Positions 6,951 to 12,189 of a stretch of DNA of 13,591 nt are shown in pieces. Source of the DNA: JASFEQ01 sp050122535. Lineage in GTDB: Bacteria; Desulfobacterota; DSM-4660; Desulfatiglandales; HGW-15. The position numbers and the translations under genes are program-made. Position 1 is the stretch's first letter, and each line of letters starts with the position of its first letter. Below the pieces are notes generated by a model. That model did no database searches and was not told the DNA's origin. It saw nothing but the letters and a program-made list of their open reading frames with translations. The stretch lies in assembly GCA_050122535.1 (NCBI GenBank), contig JASFIT010000081.1:1-13591 (forward strand), given 5' to 3'.

Positions 6951-8018
6951 CTATCGATCAACGAGCTGGCTCTGGACTCCTCTTAACGTTAATTCATTGT
7001 GCTCTCTCTTTGCACGAGCGTGCTGGTAGAAAGCCCCAGTGTAGAGGTGGCACCTACCGTCAGTCCCCTCAATTACATACGGACAGTATCCGAGTCCAAG
7101 CAACGTAAGTCTCATCTCGTTAAGGCCCTCTTCGGAACCATAGGTTCCTACGAGGTTAGCATACCTCGTATGTCTGGAATTTCCTTTTCCTATTCCAATC
7201 TGTATTGCAACCCCTTCGGCCTCATCTCTGCTCTGAAAGTGACCAGCAAAAACCCTGTACCATTTGCCCTTAGGTCCAAGATCGATTTTTACCCAGTAGG
7301 GGGATATCCCCTTTTGCTGGAAAATGGATACTGCCCTGCGAGCTCGATCAATGGTTTTGAAAGACCCAAGATAAATGGAATAAGGATACGTTTCTAACCT
7401 CCCTCCCTGAACTTCTTCTATCTCTGGGATTTTGTCACCTGGCAGAATGCTTGTTTGCGGGTTAGGTTTTTCGGCTTGGATTCCTTGTTTTGCTGTCGCA
7501 ACTGCTTCCTGGGATTTCTTTAGGATTGTCTCGGCTGGCTTTTTTTCAAACGCCTTGTCCGGTTGTTTTTGGGGGACAGACGCGCGAATGATGCCCTTCT
7601 CAATGGGGTACAACGCCTGCTCACTTTTGATGAAAGCCCATGGCGCGATTTGGGTTAAGAGAATCGAGACAACCAAGCCTAGCAAAACCAACATCAATCC
7701 CACTTTTAAGATTTCCGAACCTTGCGGCGATTTTTTTTGGGCTGGTCTCTTCTTTTTTGTGGGTCCGGCTTTTGCCTTGACAGTTGAAGTTCGATCGGCC
7801 CTGATCTTCCCAAACTCAGAAGTGTTCTTTCCACTATCATCGCTCTCTCCAGATAGTGATTCTGTCCGGGCCGTCGGTTTGAAATCTAAACCTCCTGCGG
7901 CTTTCCTTTTCCTGATCTCTTGTGTGGCCTCTGCATTACGGAAAAGGTTCGTCAACACTTCCCCGCTGTCAGAGAGTGATTTGTCAGTCCTTTCAGACTC
8001 AATACCCCTCTGATCCAT
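6951..8018 (-). CDS. Single-pass membrane protein with two SPOR-like repeats
   Basis: This is a 355-residue protein: a hydrophilic, lysine- and serine-rich cytoplasmic part (1-102), one membrane segment (about 103-125, VGLMLVLLGLVVSILL), a low-complexity linker (130-208), then a SPOR domain (about 211-275, YPYSIYLGSFKTIDRA to WYRVFAGHFQSRDEA). Residues 286-352 look like a second, degenerate SPOR copy (YANLVGTYGS, then CHLYTGAFYQHARAK). SPOR domains bind peptidoglycan stripped of stem peptides, typically at the division septum, so a type II inner-membrane protein with the SPOR part in the periplasm is likely. I choose ATG at 8018 because AGGAG (8027-8031) sits eight bases upstream; an in-frame TTG at 8036 would lie upstream of that site and leave no room for one. 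Only about 30 bases separate it from the terminator of the PilZ gene. It is convergent with uvrA. Specific function (FtsN, DamX or other type) cannot be told. Confidence 0.75.
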   Translation of the reverse strand: MDQRGIESERTDKSLSDSGEVLTNLFRNAEATQEIRKRKAAGGLDFKPTARTESLSGESDDSGKNTSEFGKIRADRTSTVKAKAGPTKKKRPAQKKSPQGSEILKVGLMLVLLGLVVSILLTQIAPWAFIKSEQALYPIEKGIIRASVPQKQPDKAFEKKPAETILKKSQEAVATAKQGIQAEKPNPQTSILPGDKIPEIEEVQGGRLETYPYSIYLGSFKTIDRARRAVSIFQQKGISPYWVKIDLGPKGKWYRVFAGHFQSRDEAEGVAIQIGIGKGNSRHTRYANLVGTYGSEEGLNEMRLTLLGLGYCPYVIEGTDGRCHLYTGAFYQHARAKREHNELTLRGVQSQLVDR

Positions 8019-8049
8019 TGTTTTCTCTCCTGCCAAACCTGCCTAAATC

Positions 8050-8081
8050 AAAAAACCCCATCTCTCTACAAGAAATGGGGT
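8050..8081 (-). terminator. Intrinsic terminator of the PilZ gene
   Basis: On the - strand ACCCCAT (8081-8075) pairs with ATGGGGT (8061-8055) across a 13-base loop and is followed directly by six T (8055-8050). It lies about 60 bases after the PilZ stop codon. The downstream SPOR gene begins about 30 bases later, so that gene either depends on readthrough or has a promoter overlapping this element. Confidence 0.8.
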
Positions 8082-8139
8082 CGTGGTATTGAGTCCGTAT
8101 CGATCGGTGTTAAGCTTCGAGAGTTTTACTCCAGAGACA

Positions 8140-8841
8140 TCAGAGCGAGGTGAAATCCACGAGGCTCTCATCAAATTGAATCCCAAGAACATAACAGCCC
8201 TCAGCTTCCTCGCCCGGTTTCTTGCTCTTGTGTCTGACCGTCCCGTCTACCTTAACCACGGTTTCTGTAGCAAAGAGCGTTATATCTTCGAGCCTGTCCC
8301 CTTCTTGCACGGCTTCAAAGAGCTCAGAGTCCTTTTCACTCACAAGTATTCCAACGCCTTGTGTTGAATAGTCAAGCACAGCAAGCTCATATTTCTTCTC
8401 TTTTTGGGATCCCTTCCTTGGTTTAAGCACGACGCTGATGAACTCCGGTATCTCATCACTGTTTCTGTTGCCTCTCCGCCTTTCAGGAAGCTCAATGGAC
8501 TCTGGGAAACTGACGACCAACTCGCTGTCGGGCTCGTCGCTGCGAGGACCAAGATACTGGGCCTTAAAGCTACAAATTGAATTGGTGAGCAAGAATTTTA
8601 AAAGCAGTTGAGAGCCTGATTTAATAACGGTATTCCCATCCTCCGGGGTTAGCCTCCCAATGACCAGGTGAGGCCTATTGCCATATTTGGAATGAACCCC
8701 ACCGCAGTTGGCCTTAACGATCATGGAGGTATAAGAAGTCACCTGGCCCAGGATTTGAGCTGTGATTTCACGACCTTGAGTGATTAGAAACTCTATCGTT
8801 TCCTTTATTGTCTGTCTGTCTCTTGCAGTGTACAGCGTCAT
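8140..8841 (-). CDS. PilZ-domain (YcgR-like) c-di-GMP-binding protein
   Basis: Cytoplasmic 233-residue protein with a YcgR-like N-terminal domain (about 5-105) followed by a PilZ domain (about 118-232). Both c-di-GMP contacts are present: RxxxR as RRGNR (122-126) just after the interdomain linker, and DxSxxG as DYSTQG (157-162). PilZ proteins couple c-di-GMP levels to motility, adhesion or polysaccharide output by protein-protein contact; the target is not evident because no flagellar, pilus or polysaccharide gene is near. I chose ATG at 8841, which has GAGGG five to six bases upstream; the frame is open to a TTG at 8982, but that extension (starting SIGKLGLSWGW) has no ribosome binding site and does not look like the family. 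A terminator follows the gene. Rex lies upstream in the same direction, nearly 400 bases away. Confidence 0.8.
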   Translation of the reverse strand: MTLYTARDRQTIKETIEFLITQGREITAQILGQVTSYTSMIVKANCGGVHSKYGNRPHLVIGRLTPEDGNTVIKSGSQLLLKFLLTNSICSFKAQYLGPRSDEPDSELVVSFPESIELPERRRGNRNSDEIPEFISVVLKPRKGSQKEKKYELAVLDYSTQGVGILVSEKDSELFEAVQEGDRLEDITLFATETVVKVDGTVRHKSKKPGEEAEGCYVLGIQFDESLVDFTSL

Positions 8842-9234
8842 GGAACCCTCACTTCTTACCCTATTGAGAAAGGCTAATTCTTTTCTTTGCAAACCCCTTG
8901 CCATACTATTACAGGAGAAATAATCTCGAAAATCCAGGCACTTAAACCACCCCCAGGAAAGGCCCAATTTGCCGATTGACAAAAATTGTCAAGGCTGAAC
9001 AAATTTCAGCATGATTTCTCATAAGACTAGGTCTCTAAATGCCGCTGATCAAAACGAAAACGTGAGAATCTAACGACCCTGCAATCCCTGAGTCACCCAA
9101 AAAGAAACACAATCCCATTTAGGGTTAGAGCCTATTTTTCAGGGCCGTATGCAGATTGGATCAGATTGCGTGGTGGATTTTGAGGGGGCAAGAGATGGCC
9201 AATTTTTTACCATCTTCTATGGTGTGTCTGAGAA
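8842..9234. other. Intergenic stretch between rex and the PilZ gene
   Basis: These 393 bases hold no supported gene. The only clear structure is the inverted repeat at 8976-8992. I see no intrinsic terminator after rex on the - strand, and no strong promoter for the PilZ gene. Confidence 0.5.
8976..8992. promoter_or_regulatory. Perfect inverted repeat TTGACAA-AAA-TTGTCAA
   Basis: Seven-base arms with a three-base spacer form a perfect 17-base palindrome, about 135 bases upstream of the chosen start of the PilZ gene. It contains a TTGACA on each strand, so it could be a -35 region or an operator for a dimeric regulator. I see no good -10 box at the right distance on either strand. The regulator is not identifiable. 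Confidence 0.4.
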
Positions 9235-9870
9235 TTATTCCACTTTGCTTAGATGATAGGCTAAGTCATCAAGTTTCACACTGAAGTCCACATTTTCCAG
9301 AAGACAACCCTTTGGCTGCCTCAGCTGAACAGGGGAAAAATTAAGAATGGCCTTGATACCTGCTTCTATCAGCATGTCTGCCGCACTCTGGGCCTGCGAG
9401 GGCTGAGTGGCTATAACACCTACCTCAATGCCCAAATCTTGCCTCAAGATCTTTAGATCTTCGACAGGCTGAATGACCAGTCCACATGGCAGCTCTTTGC
9501 CGATTTTCTGGGGATCCACATCAAACGCAGCCACGAATTTGTAACCCCTTTTGGCAAAATTCGCATTTTCCACAAGAGCCATCCCCAGGTTCCCCATGCC
9601 CACAATGCCCATCTTCCATTCACGGTCAGAAACCAGGATCTTTCTAATCTCCTTCAGAAGATCCTGAACATCATATCCAATGCCGCGGACGCCAAACTCA
9701 CCAAAGTAGGAGAGATCCTTCCTGACCTGAGCCGGGTTCACATTACAGAGTTCGGCCAGCCTCTCCGAGGAGACTAATTGTTCACCCTTCTGTATTAGCC
9801 TTTCCAGTGGCCTAGAGTACAAGGCAATACGTTCAATGGTGGCATCAGGTATTTTTGATTCTTTGACCAT
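9235..9870 (-). CDS. rex: Redox-sensing transcriptional repressor Rex
   Basis: Rex is a homodimeric repressor that releases DNA when the NADH/NAD+ ratio rises and typically governs fermentation, respiration and energy genes in anaerobes. The 211-residue protein is of normal length. Residues 1-80 are the winged helix, with the hallmark VNPAQVRKDLSYFGEFG (44-60) containing the recognition helix and GIGY in the wing. The Rossmann NAD(H) site is GMGNLGMAL (91-99), and the C-terminal helix (200-211) that swaps between subunits is present. The ATG at 9870 fits the family start (KIPDATIERIALY); only a weak ribosome binding site is visible. The gene follows atpE and an intrinsic terminator and has its own promoter with a Rex-like operator over the -35 box, implying autoregulation. 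Confidence 0.96.
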   Translation of the reverse strand: MVKESKIPDATIERIALYSRPLERLIQKGEQLVSSERLAELCNVNPAQVRKDLSYFGEFGVRGIGYDVQDLLKEIRKILVSDREWKMGIVGMGNLGMALVENANFAKRGYKFVAAFDVDPQKIGKELPCGLVIQPVEDLKILRQDLGIEVGVIATQPSQAQSAADMLIEAGIKAILNFSPVQLRQPKGCLLENVDFSVKLDDLAYHLSKVE

Positions 9871-9946
9871 GATTATCTTTTAAAGTAAGGTCCCTCTCTT
9901 TATCAGTACGAAGGAGTAATTCTTTTTGGGATGGAAAACTTTCTCT

Positions 9947-9975
9947 ATTCTACAATATTTCAAATGTTTTGTGAA
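9947..9975 (-). promoter_or_regulatory. Probable rex promoter
   Basis: On the - strand TTCACA (9975-9970, five of six -35 bases) and TAGAAT (9952-9947, five of six -10 bases) are separated by exactly 17 bases. Transcription would start near 9940, about 70 bases before the rex ATG. The -35 box lies inside the putative Rex operator, the usual arrangement for repression. Confidence 0.65.
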
Positions 9976-9986
9976 TTTTTGCACAT
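9969..9986. promoter_or_regulatory. Putative Rex operator in front of rex
   Basis: TTGTGAATTTTTGCACAT matches 14 of 18 positions of the general Rex consensus (TTGTGAAATATTTCACAA), with an intact TTGTGAA half-site. It overlaps the -35 box of the rex promoter. The consensus is from family knowledge; binding is inferred. Confidence 0.55.
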
Positions 9987-9996
9987 GGCAAAACAG

Positions 9997-10027
9997 AAAA
10001 AAGAGGGCCCGTGGGCTCAGGCCCTCT
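9997..10027 (-). terminator. Intrinsic terminator of the atp Fo operon
   Basis: On the - strand AGAGGGCC (10027-10020) pairs with GGCCCTCT (10009-10002) across a ten-base loop and runs into TTTTTT (10002-9997). It begins 13 bases after the atpE stop codon. It closes the Fo operon and separates it from rex. Confidence 0.93.
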
Positions 10028-10040
10028 CTTCAAAAAGCCT

Positions 10041-10406
10041 TTAGCCTCCAATCAATTTTACAACATCCTCCAGCGATGGGAGTTTGAAGACCATGATGAA
10101 GCAGATCAGCAGGGCGTAGATACAGAGGGACTCAATAAGGGCGAGACCAATAATCATGGTGGTCATGATTTTACCACCCGCCTCGGGGTTCCTGGCAGTC
10201 CCTTGGAGCGCTCCGTTAATGGCGTGACCCATACCAAGGCCTGTCCCAAAAGCGGCCACCCCAATACCGAAACCGCAGGCAATGGCAATAGCAAAATAGA
10301 TCCAAACGGCAGAAGATTTGCCTGAGCCCTCATCGGCCAGGGCCACTGAGGCCATTCCAAGAATCAGGACCACTGCTAAAATGCTCGTAACTAGTTTCTT
10401 CGACAT
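10041..10406 (-). CDS. atpE: ATP synthase Fo subunit c precursor
   Basis: Subunit c forms the ion-carrying rotor ring of Fo. The 121-residue product is longer than the usual 75-90 because of an N-terminal signal-like segment (1-24, ending ALADE), which is also seen in some other deltaproteobacterial AtpE proteins. The two membrane helices are about 34-66 and 79-108, joined by the polar loop ARNPEA (71-76). The ion-binding carboxylate is E92 in LALIESLCIY. The next residue is S93, as in Na+-binding rings, but the helix-1 glutamine of Na+ c subunits is replaced by M59, so the coupling ion is uncertain and H+ seems more likely. AGGAGG lies five bases before the ATG. The gene is last in the Fo operon; an inverted repeat array lies between it and atpB. 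Confidence 0.95.
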   Translation of the reverse strand: MSKKLVTSILAVVLILGMASVALADEGSGKSSAVWIYFAIAIACGFGIGVAAFGTGLGMGHAINGALQGTARNPEAGGKIMTTMIIGLALIESLCIYALLICFIMVFKLPSLEDVVKLIGG

Positions 10407-10531
10407 ATCAACCTCCTTCTCTGTTTATTTGCCTTCTTCCAAAAAATTGTATGCGATTTTTAGAAACTTAGGATTTCCCACCTCACTGAGAGCCGGAGCG
10501 CTGCAAATGTTCAACTCGACGACTGCCCATG

Positions 10532-10566
10532 TGGAATGGTGGAATGCTGGAATATTGGAGTATTGG
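10532..10566 (+). repeat. TGGAATNN octamer array, left arm
   Basis: Units TGGAATGG, TGGAATGC, TGGAATAT and TGGAGTAT start at 10532, 10540, 10548 and 10556, an exact period of 8, followed by a partial TGG. The inverted partner is at 10611-10645. Confidence 0.85.
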
Positions 10567-10610
10567 TTATGAAGAAATGAAAAAGGTGTTTTGATTTTTT
10601 CCCTGACCCA

Positions 10611-10645
10611 TCATTCCATCGTTCCACTATTCCATTATTCCTCCA
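10611..10645 (-). repeat. TGGAATNN octamer array, inverted right arm
   Basis: On the + strand the units TCATTCCA, TCGTTCCA, CTATTCCA and TTATTCCT start at 10611, 10619, 10627 and 10635, again an exact period of 8, then a partial CCA. With the left arm it can form a hairpin with a 44-base loop in the atpB-atpE intercistronic mRNA. The unit differs from the CTAAAGTG arrays, but the layout is the same. Confidence 0.85.
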
Positions 10646-10672
10646 GGGCGCAGGCTCTCCGAGCCTGGGCCC
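10646..10672 (-). other. GC-rich hairpin after atpB
   Basis: CAGGCTC (10651-10657) pairs with GAGCCTG (10661-10667) over a TCC loop, extended by GGGC/GCCC (10646-10649 with 10669-10672) past a mismatch. It starts eight bases after the atpB stop. No T run follows on either strand, so it is more likely to protect or process the mRNA than to end transcription. Confidence 0.6.
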
Positions 10673-10680
10673 TTCATCTG

Positions 10681-11370
10681 TTAGTGTGCCTCTTCCATAG
10701 CACCAGCGAAATACACAATGGAAAGGAGCATGAACACAACGGCTTGTATAAAGCTTACTAGAATCCCTAAAAATAGGATCGGCAGGGGCGCCAAATAAAG
10801 ACCTGCGAGAGCGAAAAGGATACCTAGAATCTTCTCCTTACCAAAGATGTTGCCAAAAAGTCGGACGCTCAAAGACATGACGCGAGCTAGATGTCCAATC
10901 CCCTCTATGACGAACATCAACGGGGCCAATACCCAGACAGGTCCAAGGAAATGCTTGATATATTTGGCGCCATGAAACTTGATCCCAATGGCATGGGTCA
11001 ATATGAATGTGCATAGGGCCATGGACAAGGTGGTATTGATGTTGGCGGTGGGCGAGAAGAAACCGGGCACGAGTCCTATCAGGTTGCATAGGAAAATGTA
11101 GAGGAAAATGGTGGCGATGTAAGGAAAGAAAGTTCTTCCCTCAGGCCCAGTGACATCCACCATGAAATTTTCCAATCCCTCAATAATGATTTCCAAAAAG
11201 TTCTGTCGCTTTCTGGGGAGAAGCTGGATACCTCTGACGAGTAATGCGCCACCGGCAATCATGATGAGCATGACAAACCATGAATAAATGACGTGCTGCC
11301 ATTCGTGTGCAAAGTGTCCAAGCCCAAAAGCGCTGAGGATTTCAGTCAAGAAGTAATAGTGGTGCTCCAT
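10681..11370 (-). CDS. atpB: ATP synthase Fo subunit a
   Basis: Subunit a forms the two half-channels against the c-ring. The 229-residue membrane protein has the essential arginine R170 in LSVRLFGNIFGKEKIL, the helix LAPLMFVIEGIGHLAR with E156, and the terminal SFIQAVVFMLLSIVY with Q209. Hydrophobic segments are near 25-48, 82-102, 115-132, 147-165, 181-204 and 205-224. The ATG at 11370 (MEHHYYFLTEIL) begins two bases after the atpI stop, and GGAGG within the end of atpI lies ten bases upstream; the frame extends to 11481, but that would overlap atpI by more than 100 bases and gives an unrelated arginine-rich leader. It is cotranscribed with atpZ and atpI; atpE follows after 274 bases. Confidence 0.95.
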   Translation of the reverse strand: MEHHYYFLTEILSAFGLGHFAHEWQHVIYSWFVMLIMIAGGALLVRGIQLLPRKRQNFLEIIIEGLENFMVDVTGPEGRTFFPYIATIFLYIFLCNLIGLVPGFFSPTANINTTLSMALCTFILTHAIGIKFHGAKYIKHFLGPVWVLAPLMFVIEGIGHLARVMSLSVRLFGNIFGKEKILGILFALAGLYLAPLPILFLGILVSFIQAVVFMLLSIVYFAGAMEEAH

Positions 11371-11372
11371 CT

Positions 11373-11762
11373 TTAAGTGGCCTCCCCGGTAACTGTTTTG
11401 AAAGCTGTCTTGATTCCGAAACTGACGATGCTGATTACTACGGTTGAAAGCCCAACGGCTAGACCCACAGGATCGACCCACCCGCGTTTGATCAAATAGC
11501 AGATAACCACTCCCAATGCCAAAAGTCGCAAGTAATACTTCACGATGATGATGAACTTTGAGGCGTTCATGACGCCTTGGGAGGAAAACCCGCGGCGGAT
11601 TGTATGTTGAAGGACCTTAAAATTGGCTATGATGATGAAGCCTCCCAGAATGATTCCCAGGGTGAAGGACGAACTCAAGAGGAAATAACTTAATAGACTC
11701 ATAATGAAAAGAGTGAACCAGTTCAGCCTTTTCAGGTCCTTGTATGTCTTCTCCCAGTCCAT
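11373..11762 (-). CDS. atpI: ATP synthase subunit I (AtpI family)
   Basis: Small 129-residue membrane protein of the ATP-synt_I family, encoded ahead of Fo genes and implicated in c-ring assembly and stability. Four hydrophobic segments are visible, near 14-30, 34-49, 70-90 and 97-115, with basic loops (QHTIRRG, 52-58). The start ATG at 11762 (MDWEKTYKDLKRLNW) lies seven bases after the atpZ stop; the open frame reaches back to 11852, but that would overlap atpZ by over 80 bases with a cysteine- and arginine-rich, non-family sequence. A ribosome binding site is poor (only AAAAAAGG directly before ATG), suggesting translational coupling to atpZ. Its end carries the Shine-Dalgarno sequence of atpB. 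Confidence 0.85.
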   Translation of the reverse strand: MDWEKTYKDLKRLNWFTLFIMSLLSYFLLSSSFTLGIILGGFIIIANFKVLQHTIRRGFSSQGVMNASKFIIIVKYYLRLLALGVVICYLIKRGWVDPVGLAVGLSTVVISIVSFGIKTAFKTVTGEAT

Positions 11763-11769
11763 CCTTTTT

Positions 11770-11994
11770 TCACTCGAAATATTTTTTACCCTTCTTATAC
11801 ATAATATGCAGATTTTTGAACGCCGCTGCGATACCACAGCCCAAAAAAACAAAGAACATCCAGGGACTTGTTCCCAACCATTTGTCCAGGTAATAGCCTA
11901 TCCCGACACCAATTGCGATCGCAAAGGCCATGGACAAACCAACAGTACTCAGGTAGTAGAGGCTCTTGATAAGCTTTTTGGTTTCTTCATCCAT
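11770..11994 (-). CDS. atpZ: AtpZ-type F0F1 ATPase-associated protein
   Basis: The 74-residue protein has two membrane helices (about 14-36, containing the small-residue run AIAIGVGIGYYLDKWLG, and 44-60) and a basic tail KKGKKYFE. This is the pattern of the ATPase_gene1/AtpZ family, found as the first gene of Fo operons. In alkaliphilic Bacillus, AtpZ with AtpI has been linked to Mg2+/Ca2+ uptake that supports the synthase. The ATG at 11994 has no clear Shine-Dalgarno sequence. It heads the operon atpZ-atpI-atpB-atpE; hemL lies upstream in the same direction, with 195 bases between. No F1 genes, atpF or atpH are in the window. Confidence 0.85.
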   Translation of the reverse strand: MDEETKKLIKSLYYLSTVGLSMAFAIAIGVGIGYYLDKWLGTSPWMFFVFLGCGIAAAFKNLHIMYKKGKKYFE

Positions 11995-12043
11995 TGATCA
12001 TCAAGACCGCTGGTCCTGCCCATCTGCCTAAGACCGCGTTGTC

Positions 12044-12071
12044 TCTATCACAGTCTTTTCAGCAAAGTCAA
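12044..12071 (-). promoter_or_regulatory. Possible promoter of the atp Fo operon
   Basis: On the - strand TTGACT (12071-12066, five of six -35 bases) is followed after 16 bases by GATAGA (12049-12044), a weak -10. Transcription would start near 12037. The leader holds a direct repeat of GCGGTCTT (on the - strand at 12037-12030 and 12010-12003) and a small hairpin GACC-GCT-GGTC (12005-12015). Confidence 0.4.
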
Positions 12072-12077
12072 TAGAAT

Positions 12078-12095
12078 TTTAGAAAGATTTCACAA
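12078..12095. promoter_or_regulatory. Putative Rex operator upstream of the atp Fo operon
   Basis: Read on the - strand, TTGTGAAATCTTTCTAAA matches 15 of 18 positions of the general Rex consensus, with a full TTGTGAAAT half-site and a weaker second half. It lies seven bases upstream of the probable -35 box of the Fo operon. A rex gene at the end of the same cluster makes the match more credible. Confidence 0.5.
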
Positions 12096-12189
12096 GCTCA
12101 AATCCATGTTTTGGAGATTGGGGACGGATTTTTTGTTCCGCCTGAGAAATATTCATAAAAACCATGCAGTTTCAATATGTTATCATCTT

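Noticed and set aside
7432..8013. 193-codon open frame on the + strand opposite the SPOR gene (also 6999-7397)
   Set aside because: No ribosome binding site, odd composition rich in Phe and Ser, and lies antisense to a protein with recognisable membrane and SPOR domains.
8140..8982. Longer PilZ gene from TTG 8982
   Set aside because: No ribosome binding site at the TTG and the added 47 residues do not look like the family; ATG 8841 has GAGGG upstream.
9208..9222. Terminator after rex (ACCAT-CTTCT-ATGGT)
   Set aside because: The stem is five pairs and the T run lies on the wrong side for the - strand transcript.
10318..10572. 84-codon + strand frame across atpE and the octamer array
   Set aside because: Antisense to atpE, reads through the repeat array, and lacks a ribosome binding site.
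10646..10672. Intrinsic terminator after atpB
   Set aside because: A strong hairpin exists, but no T run follows on either strand, and atpE downstream would otherwise be cut off; kept only as a hairpin.
10681..11481. Longer atpB starting at 11481
   Set aside because: It would overlap atpI by over 100 bases and adds an Arg/Ser/Gln-rich segment foreign to subunit a; ATG 11370 fits family, spacing and ribosome binding site.
11373..11852. Longer atpI starting at 11852
   Set aside because: It would overlap atpZ heavily and adds a cysteine/arginine-rich stretch; ATG 11762 sits seven bases after the atpZ stop.
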